NCBI GenBank assembly: GCA_039815825.1
Contig: JBCBYO010000010.1
Span: forward strand, 40,003-104,002
Source: JBCBDX01 sp039815825
Lineage (GTDB): Bacteria; Pseudomonadota; Alphaproteobacteria; Rhizobiales; Rhizobiaceae
DNA: 64,000 nt
Direction: 5' to 3'
Positions 52,771-61,327 of the stretch are shown here, piece by piece; the first letter of the stretch is position 1; every line of letters starts with the position of its first letter. Position numbers and translations under genes: made by a program. Under the pieces are notes generated by a model. That model saw only the letters and a list, made by a program, of their open reading frames with translations, was not told the DNA's origin and ran no database searches.

Positions 52771-54556
52771 TTCCACTGTCGCCATTTCCCGCTGTGACGC
52801 CACCAGCTTCGTCATCGACAATACTTACAGCGATCGCCGGCTCTATATCGGCACTGTTTGCCGCTTCTACCTTCGCGCGCACAAGATCAAAATCGACGTC
52901 TTCACTTTCCATATCGAGCACACGGGACCATTGATGCACAGCCTCAAGCTTGCGGCCAACGCGCCAATAGGCATCGCCCAGATGGTCATTGATTGTTGGA
53001 TCTCTGGGACGCAGATCTGTCGCTCTTTCAAGCTCGACAACGGCGTCATCAAAGCTGCCAAGGCGATAATACGCCCAGCCCAGACTATCGACGATATAAC
53101 CATCACGCGGCCGTTGGCGCACGGCGGTTTCGATCATTTCCAGGCCACGTTCCAGGTTCATATTCATATCGATCCATGAATAGCCAAGATAGTTTAGAAC
53201 ATCGGGCTGATTTGGAGAGAGTTCTAATGCTTTGAGAAAGGCTGGTTCTGCGCTCTCCCAAAGCTTTTGACGCTCAAATGAGATCCCCAGACGGTAGTGA
53301 ACAGTCCAAAAACGCGGATCGTTGCCGTCAATATTCTCTAGCGCACGGGCATATACACTTGATGCATCCTCCCATTCCCGCAGGAAAGAGTGGACGCCGC
53401 CCAGTGCCATATATCCTCTAAAATCGCTCGGGTTTTCATCGATGAGAGCTTTGAGCGTCACCTTGGCTTCGTCATTGCGATCCAGATCCGATAGCGCCAA
53501 ACCTTGTTGAAGTGCTGCCAGCCGATGAAGCGGTGAGGCTGACGCGACCTCATCATAATAGTCGATGGCTTTTTCAATTTGATCGAGATTTTCTGCGGTC
53601 GATCCTAGTTCATACAGAATTTGCGGCTCGGTAGGCCAAGCGGCGCGCGCCATTTCAAGATAAAGGGCGGCAAAAGATTCAGCACCGTCCCGATTGATTG
53701 CAGATCCCAGGTTCAACAGGATTTCTGCCGCTCCCTGCGCGGGATCCAATGTTTTAAAACCGATGGCCTCTCCATTGGTGACCGCGGCTGAAGCGGCCAG
53801 CAAGACCGGGTTGGTGGGCGCAATCGTCAGCCCGCGTTCGAGAACAGCTTGTGCCTCGCTCTCTTGTCCCTCGTTCTGGAGCATGGCGGCAAACGCGCCC
53901 GTCATGCGCAAATAGGTAGAAGGGGCAGCGCCGCTGCCTGCCGTGTCATTAAGCCCGTCCTCAAAAAGCGTTTTGGCTTGGACAATATCACCGCCTGCCT
54001 GCGCAATGAGCGCGGCATGATAACTTTGAAAAATGCCGAACCAGTCGGGTCCATTGAGCGTGAAAATGCCATCAATCGCGGCCTGTGTGTTGCCAGCGCC
54101 TGCACCGGCCCAAGCGCGCATGATACTTGCCAGCAAACGCTCCAGATCATTCTGGTTGGCGATCAACAGCGTCACTTGCGCCTGACTGAAATCGCCGTTT
54201 CGAATTTCATCAAGCCCGACAGCCAAGCGCGCGACCCGGTCGGTGGCGGGCGATGCCATCAACTCGCGCGCTTGAATAAGCGCGGTGTCAAATTGACCAT
54301 CGGTCAACAAAGAGATCATCAGCTCTTGTTTAAGACCGTCATTTTCGGGATCGAAACGTAATGCTTCGTCATAATAGCGTGCGGCGATGGCGAAATCATT
54401 GTCATTGCGGGCTGCCGCTGCAGCAAGAAACGCGCCAGAGAAGGTGCGTGCCGGTGTGTGAAAAGAAGCGTTCGTATCCGCCGCAACCGGCGATGTAAGC
54501 GCGGTCAGGCAACACAAGACAGCAGCGGTATATTGAAAGCGCATATCTGATTTCAT
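52757..54556 (-). CDS. Exported TPR-repeat protein
   Basis: A 599-residue protein with a signal peptide ending SPVAAD near residue 27 and at least eight TPR-type helix pairs, for example DFAIAARYYDEALRFDPEND, WESAEPAFLKALELSPNQPDVLNYLGYS in part, and SFDDAVVELERATDLRPRDPTINDHLGDAYW in part. TPR proteins scaffold complexes in the periplasm or at the outer membrane. The order TPR protein then ispE is conserved in Hyphomicrobiales. The C-terminus is Gly/Asp-rich and disordered. Confidence 0.88.
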   Translation of the reverse strand: MKSDMRFQYTAAVLCCLTALTSPVAADTNASFHTPARTFSGAFLAAAAARNDNDFAIAARYYDEALRFDPENDGLKQELMISLLTDGQFDTALIQARELMASPATDRVARLAVGLDEIRNGDFSQAQVTLLIANQNDLERLLASIMRAWAGAGAGNTQAAIDGIFTLNGPDWFGIFQSYHAALIAQAGGDIVQAKTLFEDGLNDTAGSGAAPSTYLRMTGAFAAMLQNEGQESEAQAVLERGLTIAPTNPVLLAASAAVTNGEAIGFKTLDPAQGAAEILLNLGSAINRDGAESFAALYLEMARAAWPTEPQILYELGSTAENLDQIEKAIDYYDEVASASPLHRLAALQQGLALSDLDRNDEAKVTLKALIDENPSDFRGYMALGGVHSFLREWEDASSVYARALENIDGNDPRFWTVHYRLGISFERQKLWESAEPAFLKALELSPNQPDVLNYLGYSWIDMNMNLERGLEMIETAVRQRPRDGYIVDSLGWAYYRLGSFDDAVVELERATDLRPRDPTINDHLGDAYWRVGRKLEAVHQWSRVLDMESEDVDFDLVRAKVEAANSADIEPAIAVSIVDDEAGGVTAGNGDSGNDGG

Positions 54557-54650
54557 CCTCAGGTGAATCTATACCTCACCACGATAGTACGATGGCTCTT
54601 TTGTGATCGTTAATCAATCGCGTGGGGCCGAGCGGTGAGTCACAGGTTTG

Positions 54651-55664
54651 TCAATTCAGACGTGAGATACAAAACTCGACAACTTCGTGCATGGCGTCCT
54701 TGTGTGCGCTTGCTTTGATCGGAGCAAGTGCATCGTGGGCAATTGCACCAAAATGACGCGCGCGTTGAACTGTGTCGCCAAGCGCATTGTGCTTAGCCAT
54801 CAGGTCGCGGGCATGTTCGAGCCGCTCGTCATCGCTGCGCCCGCCTTCCATGCACTCGCGCCAGAAAACCCGTTCCTCATCCGTGCCACGACGGTAGGCG
54901 AGCAACACGGGCAGTGTGATCTTGCCTTCGCGGAAGTCGTCACCTGTGTTCTTACCCAGCACACCCTTGTCACCGCCATAGTCCAGCACATCATCTACAA
55001 GCTGGAACGCTAGTCCCAAATTCAGTCCGTACGACCGCAGTGCGGCGCGCTCCTCATCACTGGCACCGGCGATGATCGGTCCAACTTCTGCAGCGGCGGA
55101 AAATAGAGCCGCGGTCTTGGCTTTGATGACGGCTAGATAATCATCTTCTGTTGTCGCCAGGTTTTTGGCGGCGCTCAGCTGCATCACTTCGCCCTCTGCG
55201 ATGATCGCTGCGGCGGAAGACAAAACGTCCAATGCGTCCATGGATCCCACATCAACCATCATCTTGAACGCTTGGCCCAAAAGAAAATCGCCGACCAAGA
55301 CGCTGGCTTGGTTCCCCCAAATCATCCGTGCTGTCGGTTTGGCGCGCCGCAAATCGCTCTCGTCAACGACATCATCATGCAACAGGGTGGCGGTGTGCAT
55401 GAACTCAACGCTCGTCGCCAGTTTAACGTGTCCGTCGCCTTGGTAGCCAAACATTTCCGCTGCAGCGAGCGTGAGCATCGGTCGCAAACGCTTGCCGCCC
55501 GAGGATATCAAATGGTTGGCCACTTCCGGGATCATCTCAACGTCAGAGCCAGCCATGGAGATAATCAACTCGTTTACCCGCGCCATGCCCGGTTTGCACA
55601 GGTCAACAAGGGGTTGAATGCTTGAGCCGGCTGGTTGGCCCGAAAAAGATAATACGACACCCAC
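54651..55664 (-). CDS. ispB: Long-chain polyprenyl diphosphate synthase
   Basis: A 337-residue trans-isoprenyl diphosphate synthase providing the ubiquinone side chain. First aspartate-rich motif LLHDDVVDESDLRR, second FQLVDDVLDYGGD, with GGKRLRPML for the chain-end phosphate. Chain length (octa- or decaprenyl) is not certain from sequence; decaprenyl is usual in this class. The start is a GTG with AAAGGAG eight bases upstream. ubiA lies 4 kb away. Confidence 0.93.
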   Translation of the reverse strand: MGVVLSFSGQPAGSSIQPLVDLCKPGMARVNELIISMAGSDVEMIPEVANHLISSGGKRLRPMLTLAAAEMFGYQGDGHVKLATSVEFMHTATLLHDDVVDESDLRRAKPTARMIWGNQASVLVGDFLLGQAFKMMVDVGSMDALDVLSSAAAIIAEGEVMQLSAAKNLATTEDDYLAVIKAKTAALFSAAAEVGPIIAGASDEERAALRSYGLNLGLAFQLVDDVLDYGGDKGVLGKNTGDDFREGKITLPVLLAYRRGTDEERVFWRECMEGGRSDDERLEHARDLMAKHNALGDTVQRARHFGAIAHDALAPIKASAHKDAMHEVVEFCISRLN

Positions 55665-55817
55665 TGGATTTTCTCCTTTTTGTACCCCCTAAACTAGAAA
55701 GCGAGACCAGTTGCAACAAGCGACGAATTGGCACGGGTCCCTTACGGCTGCGACTTCCGTTTAAATCTTGGAAAACTTCACTTGCAGCGCGGGTTCAGCG
55801 GCTCTAGCTGTTGAGGT

Positions 55818-56045
55818 ATGCAAGAGCTGCTCCGCACCAATAACCCAGTGACGATATCCTTTGTGGAGGCGCTGATGCGTGATGCGGGTATTGGCACCTT
55901 CGTCGCCGATCAAAACATGTCGATAATCGAGGGATCTATTGGCGCAATCCCCAAGCGTCTGCTGGTCGAAAGCGACCGGTATGAACAAGCCAAGCGCATC
56001 GTTAAGGATGCCGGCCTTGAACATGAGTTAAGAAGTGGCGGTTGA
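55818..56045 (+). CDS. DUF2007 domain protein
   Basis: A 75-residue cytoplasmic protein with the GlnB-like DUF2007 pattern: MQELLRTNNPVTISFVEALM, GIGTFVADQNMS and PKRLLVESDRYEQAKRIV. Proteins of this group are annotated as possible signal transducers without firm evidence. It overlaps the methyltransferase gene by 11 bases and this pair is common in Hyphomicrobiales, divergent from the polyprenyl synthase gene. Confidence 0.88.
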   Translation: MQELLRTNNPVTISFVEALMRDAGIGTFVADQNMSIIEGSIGAIPKRLLVESDRYEQAKRIVKDAGLEHELRSGG

Positions 56046-56796
56046 TCAGCCATTTACGATGGACGCGTTTCATCGCGGCAACTTTCATGTCGTACAGCCC
56101 GCAAAAGGCGCTCACCGCGCCGGTATTGACGCCATGTTGTTGGCGGCTTGTGTGGTTGACCAGTCAAAACCCTTCAAAGTTGCCGATTTCGGCGCCGGCG
56201 CCGGTGCAGCCGGTTTGGCGGTCGCTGCGCGTTGCGAAAACGCATTCGTGACTCTGATAGAGCGCGACGCAACCATGATTGAGTGTGCTCGAAAGACAGT
56301 TGCATTGCGCGAAAACGGCGCGATGGCTAACCGCATTGATGTCAACGATATCGATATCACACATTTGCCCAATGAGGCGCTCGGTGAAAATACCGTCGAT
56401 TGGGTGATCATGAACCCGCCCTTCAATGATGCATCCGACCGGCAAACGCCGCATCAGGTAAAGTCTGGCGCGCATGTGATGGAAGACGGGCTGTTTGAGA
56501 ACTGGCTGCGCAAGGCGGCGACAGTCCTCCATGCAAAGGGAAGCTTTGCATTGATCGCGCGCCCACAATCCCTGCAAAACATTGTAGACGCCGCTGACCG
56601 TCGCTTTGGGGCGCTGCAAGTGATGCCTGTTTATCCCCGACAAAGTGAAGATGCGATCCGCATACTGGTGCGCGGCACGAAAGGTTCCAGAAAACGTCTT
56701 GAACTCAATCCACCGCTGATCTTGCACCCTGACGAAGGCGGCGCGTTTACAAGCCATGCTGAGGCGCTCATCAATGGGAACATAGCAATCGCCTAG
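56035..56796 (+). CDS. TrmN6-like tRNA (adenine-N6) methyltransferase
   Basis: A 253-residue SAM methyltransferase. Landmarks: QPAKGAHRAGIDAMLLAACV, the SAM motif VADFGAGAGAAGLAVAAR, and the catalytic VIMNPPFND, an NPPF motif for N6-adenine methylation. This matches YfiC/TrmN6-type enzymes that modify A37 of tRNA1Val. The GTG at 56035 is used; an ATG at 56059 is possible. It overlaps the DUF2007 gene. Confidence 0.87.
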   Translation: MAVDQPFTMDAFHRGNFHVVQPAKGAHRAGIDAMLLAACVVDQSKPFKVADFGAGAGAAGLAVAARCENAFVTLIERDATMIECARKTVALRENGAMANRIDVNDIDITHLPNEALGENTVDWVIMNPPFNDASDRQTPHQVKSGAHVMEDGLFENWLRKAATVLHAKGSFALIARPQSLQNIVDAADRRFGALQVMPVYPRQSEDAIRILVRGTKGSRKRLELNPPLILHPDEGGAFTSHAEALINGNIAIA

Positions 56797-56808
56797 CCGG
56801 AGGGACCT

Positions 56809-57178
56809 ATGTGGAGAGACCAACGAATTTGCGACTTGTTCGACATCGAGCATCCGATCATCCAAGCGCCTATGGTGGGTACCTGTACGCCTGAACTAGC
56901 CAGTGCTGTGGCCAACGCAGGTGGGCTTGGTTCACTCGGCTGCGGCAACAAACCAGTGGAGCAGCTTAAACCCAAAGATGGATCGGCACCGCCAGCAATT
57001 ACCTGACTATCCGCAAATGTATGAACTCAGCGATCCCATCACAAACGCTGCGGCGGACGAAGAAGCCTCGTTCATGCTGTATGGGCAGGCCGCTGCTCTA
57101 TCCAAGGAGATGCCTGCCGGAGGTCTGATGGATTGGTTGGTTAAAGACGCACGACGGACGTTGGCGACATTGATGTAG
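56809..57178 (+). pseudogene. Decayed nitronate monooxygenase gene (internal deletion plus frameshift)
   Basis: From the ATG at 56809 the frame reads like the start of a nitronate monooxygenase/2-nitropropane dioxygenase: FDIEHPIIQAPMVGTCTPELASAVANAGGLGSLGCG in outline. After about 48 residues the match ends and a stop occurs at 57004. In a different frame, from about 57000 to 57178, the sequence ASFMLYGQAAALSKEMPAGG and LMDWLVKDAR matches the normal C-terminal end of the same family. About 200 middle residues, including the rest of the FMN barrel, are missing. The gene cannot give an active enzyme. Confidence 0.8.
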
Positions 57179-57245
57179 CTTGAAACAATCGGTTGGCAGT
57201 ACCATAAACCAACAGCGGCGCGTGTCGCCGTAGACGGGGCAAAAA

Positions 57246-58169
57246 ATGGGCATGTTAATCGAAGGGACCTGGGTCAATGACGCCGACCGCTCCATGGTGG
57301 ACGGTGTGTACCGCCGTGAGCAAAGCGCTCTGCCATCACTGATTGACGACCAGCTTGTTGCAGACCTTTGCGAAGCAGAGGACCGTTTCTACTTAATCGC
57401 GTCTGCAAGTTGCCCCTGGTCACATGCAGCGGTGTTGGTGCTGACCCTGACCGGCCTTAACGCACTAATACCCGTTCAGTGGGCTGGCGGGCCTCGGATC
57501 GAGGGTTATGGCCTTTTGCCGGGTGGGCCACTGCCGGATCGAAACGAGTGGCAACACTTACATCAGTTCTACTCGGCCACTGATCCCTGCTACACCGGAC
57601 GCGCGACGGTCCCTGTTTTGTGGGACGCCCACAAGCGGTCCGTCATTTCGAACTCATCAGCCGATATCATGTTGGCATTCGACTCGGCCGCGCCAGACAG
57701 CAATCTATGGCCTACGGATGTTGGGCCGAAGGTTGATCAATTGATCCAGTTTATTTTCGGCGGGTTGTCCAACGCCGTCTACCGTGCTGGAAAATCCGAA
57801 CGGCAGGAGGAATATGACGAGGCAGTTGATACTGTTTTCCAAACAATGGACGATTTGGAAACCCGTTTGAGCGATCGAATGTTCCTTTTTGGCGATCGTT
57901 TGACGGCCGCTGATATTAGATTGTTTGCAACACTGGTGCGCTTCGATACCGTTTATGCAACCCATTTCCGATGCACCCGCAAGCGCTTGGTTGATTATCC
58001 GCATCTTTGGCGCCTTACCCGGCGGATTTATCAAATGGACGGTGTGAAAGAGACCGTTGATTTCGATGAAATTCGCTTCGGCTACTATGTCAATGATGGC
58101 AGCCACAACCCTTTCAACATCATTGGCCAGCAGCCCGAAATTGACTGGGAAAAGCGAGACGATCTTTGA
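57246..58169 (+). CDS. Glutathionyl-hydroquinone reductase-like GST (Xi class)
   Basis: A 307-residue glutathione transferase of the Omega/Xi type. The catalytic Cys56 is in ASASCPWSHAAVLV, characteristic of glutathionyl-hydroquinone reductases (YqjG/ECM4/PcpF). The thioredoxin-fold half is interrupted by a longer insert and followed by a helical half with FLFGDRLTAADIRLFATLVRFD. These enzymes remove glutathione from glutathionyl-hydroquinones. An ATG two codons downstream is equally possible. No close operon partner. Confidence 0.9.
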   Translation: MGMLIEGTWVNDADRSMVDGVYRREQSALPSLIDDQLVADLCEAEDRFYLIASASCPWSHAAVLVLTLTGLNALIPVQWAGGPRIEGYGLLPGGPLPDRNEWQHLHQFYSATDPCYTGRATVPVLWDAHKRSVISNSSADIMLAFDSAAPDSNLWPTDVGPKVDQLIQFIFGGLSNAVYRAGKSERQEEYDEAVDTVFQTMDDLETRLSDRMFLFGDRLTAADIRLFATLVRFDTVYATHFRCTRKRLVDYPHLWRLTRRIYQMDGVKETVDFDEIRFGYYVNDGSHNPFNIIGQQPEIDWEKRDDL

Positions 58170-58205
58170 ACGGGGTCAGCCCACTATCCAGCGTAGTGGT
58201 GCCTA

Positions 58206-59456
58206 TTAGACTTCCCGCCAACCAATGTCGGTTCTGTAAAACCCTTCCGGCCAGTCGACTGTCTCAACCATTTCATACGCGGCCTGTTGCGCATCCTTGA
58301 CTGATGCCCCGCGGCCGACGACGTTGAGTACCCGGCCGCCGTTGGCAATCAGTTTGCTGCCATCCATTTTGGTCCCTGCGTGGAAAATCAGGGCGTCTCC
58401 ACTATTCGGCAGGTTGATGGTTGAGCCTTTCTCGGGCGCGGCTGGGTAGCCAGGTGCACACATAACCACGGTGAGGGCGTAATCCTCTGACCAAGCGACG
58501 TTCTTGTCAGTCAATTCGCCCTTGGCTGCTGCAAAGAGCAGAGGAAGCAAATCGTCCTGAAGTCGGGGCATAAGCACTTGGCACTCCGGATCGCCGAAGC
58601 GTACATTATACTCGATCAGCTGAGGGCCTTTGTCGGTCATCATCAACCCGGCATAGAGAATGCCTTTGAACGGCGCCCCCATATCCGCCATGGCGCGCAT
58701 GGTCGGTTGGATGATCATTTCCATGACCGTTGCTTGCATCTCTTGCGAAAAGATCGGGGCAGGTGAGTACGCGCCCATCCCACCGGTGTTTGGACCGGTG
58801 TCCCCATTGCCAACCCTCTTGTGGTCTTGTGCAGAGCTGAGCGGTAACGCGGTTTTACCGTCACACAGGCAAAAGAAGCTGACTTCCGGGCCCTGCAAAA
58901 ACTCTTCAACCACCACTTCGGCGCCAGCGGCACCAAACGTGCCGTCGAAACAAGCTTCGACCGCTGCAAGCGCTTCATTGACCGTCATGGCAACAGTTAC
59001 GCCTTTTCCCGCCGCTAAGCCGTCTGCCTTGATTACGATCGGTGCACCCTGTTGTTCCACATAGGCGCGGGCTTCATCCGCCTTGTCAAAGCGCCCATAG
59101 GCCGCTGTGGGAATATCGTAGCGGGCGCAGATATCCTTGGTGAAACCTTTGGAACCTTCCAGTTGCGCCGCAATTTTTGAGGGGCCAAAAACGGCGATCC
59201 CAACAGCGTCGAGCGCATCTGCCAGACCGTCGACCAAAGGTGCTTCGGGTCCAATGATGACGAATGTTACCGATTGAAGCTGGCAAAAGGATATGACGGC
59301 CTGGTGGTCAGTGACATCAATGACGACATTTGTCGCAAGATCTACGGTGCCCGGGTTCCCCGGCGCGATGAAAAGCTGTTCGAGCAGGGGCGATTTGCGG
59401 AGCTTCCAGGCCAATGCGTGCTCACGTCCGCCGCTTCCGATCAGCAAGATGTTCAT
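58206..59456 (-). CDS. purD: Phosphoribosylamine-glycine ligase
   Basis: A 416-residue ATP-grasp enzyme for the second step of purine synthesis. It begins MNILLIGSGGREHALAWKL; further landmarks are VIKADGLAAGKGV, GGMGAYSPAPI, ILYAGLM and EYNVRFGDPECQ. The ATG at 59456 matches the family; an open stretch of 20 codons upstream is not part of it. It is divergent from ubiA with 123 bases between. Confidence 0.97.
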   Translation of the reverse strand: MNILLIGSGGREHALAWKLRKSPLLEQLFIAPGNPGTVDLATNVVIDVTDHQAVISFCQLQSVTFVIIGPEAPLVDGLADALDAVGIAVFGPSKIAAQLEGSKGFTKDICARYDIPTAAYGRFDKADEARAYVEQQGAPIVIKADGLAAGKGVTVAMTVNEALAAVEACFDGTFGAAGAEVVVEEFLQGPEVSFFCLCDGKTALPLSSAQDHKRVGNGDTGPNTGGMGAYSPAPIFSQEMQATVMEMIIQPTMRAMADMGAPFKGILYAGLMMTDKGPQLIEYNVRFGDPECQVLMPRLQDDLLPLLFAAAKGELTDKNVAWSEDYALTVVMCAPGYPAAPEKGSTINLPNSGDALIFHAGTKMDGSKLIANGGRVLNVVGRGASVKDAQQAAYEMVETVDWPEGFYRTDIGWREV

Positions 59457-59579
59457 CGCATATCTCCAACTGCTTTGCGTCAAAAGGCGATGGCAGTTGG
59501 GCCCTATTACCGTCAAGCGTTGCTGCCGTGACTATATAGACGCTTGACCTTTTTCCCCATCATTGCGACGTGGCGCACA

Positions 59580-60533
59580 ATGACTGAGCGAATTCAAACA
59601 CAAAACATGCAGGGGCGGGTGGCCGACGCGCCATCAGGCCAATGGGTTTACCGGCTCTTGCCTGCATTGCTCTGGCCCTACGCACAAATTGCGCGTTGGG
59701 ACCGGCCGATCGGCTGGCAATTGCTGCTTTGGCCGTGCCTTTGGTCGCTGGGTCTGGCTTACGCGGCACCACAGGCCAGTGCCCTTGGCCTGCAAGCACT
59801 ATGGTTCGCAATTCTGTTTGCGGTTGGCGCTATCGCGATGCGCGGTGCGGGCTGCACGTATAATGACCTTGTTGATGTAGATATCGACGCAAAAGTGGCT
59901 CGCACGGCTTCGCGGCCGCTTCCTTCGGGACAAATCACCAAAAGAAGCGCGGCAGTATTTTTGGTCATACAAGCGTTGATCGGTTTGGCCGTGCTGCTGC
60001 AATTTAATGAATTTGCGATTTTAGTTGGCCTATGTTCAATGCTGCCCGTTGCGCTTTACCCGTTTATGAAACGTATCACTTATTGGCCGCAGTTTTTTCT
60101 TGGGTTGGCTTTTTCTTGGGGCGCGTTCATGGGCTGGGCAGCAACCTACGGATCGCTGTCTTCAGCTCCCATCATACTCTACGCAGCATGCGTTGCCTGG
60201 ACCATCGGTTACGACACGATCTATGCCCATCAAGACAAGGAAGACGATGCGATCGTCGGCGTTAAATCCACTGCTCGCCTTTTCGGGGACAAAACAAAGC
60301 CAGCGTTGATCGTGCTTTACGCCACAGTCGTGATATTATTGGCCATCGCGTTTTGGGTGGCGCAGACAAGTTGGCCGGCTTGGCTTGGCCTTTTGGCCGC
60401 CAGCGGGCACATGGCCTATCAGATATTCAGACTTGATATCGACGATGCTGACCAATGTTTGGCGCTCTTTAAATCGAACACTCAAGTGGGCGCGCTTGTG
60501 ACAGCGGGTTTAATCGCCGCGGCGTTGCTCTAG
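59580..60533 (+). CDS. ubiA: 4-hydroxybenzoate polyprenyltransferase
   Basis: A 317-residue membrane prenyltransferase of ubiquinone synthesis. The first Asp-rich motif is NDLVDVDIDAKVARTASRPLPSG, preceded by RGAGCTY; the second is YDTIYAHQDKEDDAIVGVKSTA in part. Eight or nine hydrophobic helices. The ATG at 59580 is preferred to one at 59544. It overlaps the convergent DUF6101 gene by four bases. Confidence 0.95.
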   Translation: MTERIQTQNMQGRVADAPSGQWVYRLLPALLWPYAQIARWDRPIGWQLLLWPCLWSLGLAYAAPQASALGLQALWFAILFAVGAIAMRGAGCTYNDLVDVDIDAKVARTASRPLPSGQITKRSAAVFLVIQALIGLAVLLQFNEFAILVGLCSMLPVALYPFMKRITYWPQFFLGLAFSWGAFMGWAATYGSLSSAPIILYAACVAWTIGYDTIYAHQDKEDDAIVGVKSTARLFGDKTKPALIVLYATVVILLAIAFWVAQTSWPAWLGLLAASGHMAYQIFRLDIDDADQCLALFKSNTQVGALVTAGLIAAALL

Positions 60534-61102
60534 TCTTGGCAATCGCGAGCGATAATTTCGTCGCCTTCAACAACCAAACGTAAGCCAAGGTTCCCCATCC
60601 GGCGGCGGGCCAAAAAGCGTGGGCGGCGATTAGCAAACATGGCGTGGTGACGCCGCGCATTGCTCTTGCCGGTAATAACCTTCGCAGCGCTTTCGTCCAG
60701 CGTGCGCGCAACGCCGTCACTATCGACGATCATCATGGGTAGATCGAGCACTTCTGACCATAGCTGCCAGTCTTTGACCACGGCGCCCAGATCATAGCCG
60801 ACCCGAAGCGGAACACTTAAATTTTCGTCTTCATGCAGCAACTCGAGCGTAACAATAGCGCTTTCCGGCCCGGTTTCGACAGCTCGCGCTGCTACACCGC
60901 GAAATGCGCGGCTCGGCAGAGCAATATTGAGTGGCAAACCGCTGCTGTCGAGCCGCTTCTTCAGCGTCGCGCCGCGTTCTGTCACTGTTATTTGAACTTC
61001 GCCGTCATCGATCCGGGCGGCGTAGGACATGCGCTGCGGTAGACGCATGGGATCCAATCGAAACTCATGACCCGCCCAAACGGGTTGCATGTCAGCGCTC
61101 AT
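60530..61102 (-). CDS. DUF6101 family protein
   Basis: A 190-residue soluble protein. The pattern FRLDPMRLPQRMSY at the N-terminus, ITVTERGATLKKRLDSSGLP, LPSRAFRGVAARAV and the C-terminal basic RRHHAMFANRRPRFLARRR with FxxRRPRFLxRR fits the DUF6101 group found in Hyphomicrobiales. No function is known. The ATG at 61102 gives MSADMQPVWAG. An empty 225-base intergenic region lies upstream. Confidence 0.75.
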   Translation of the reverse strand: MSADMQPVWAGHEFRLDPMRLPQRMSYAARIDDGEVQITVTERGATLKKRLDSSGLPLNIALPSRAFRGVAARAVETGPESAIVTLELLHEDENLSVPLRVGYDLGAVVKDWQLWSEVLDLPMMIVDSDGVARTLDESAAKVITGKSNARRHHAMFANRRPRFLARRRMGNLGLRLVVEGDEIIARDCQD

Positions 61103-61327
61103 TTGACAACTTCCTGTTTTGACTTTGAGCGCCGCGGACCTTTTGGCCTCTTGTAAAACACCCAAAATTTAGTGTCAGAAATTCTTGCTGTTCTGATCAC
61201 AGTCCAGTTTTTAGCGCGTGGGATAAAACAAGGGGTTATCGGGCAAGGTTAAGAGTTTTGCGTGGTTAGCAAATGCTTTCGCTACCCCGCATGGCTGTGC
61301 GAATCCGAAACAACGACAAAGCTGCCG
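61103..61327. other. Intergenic region with no supported gene
   Basis: The space between the DUF6101 start and the stop of the FAD-linked dehydrogenase gene, both minus strand. It should hold the DUF6101 promoter. No tRNA, hairpin with T run or conserved RNA was recognised. Confidence 0.5.
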
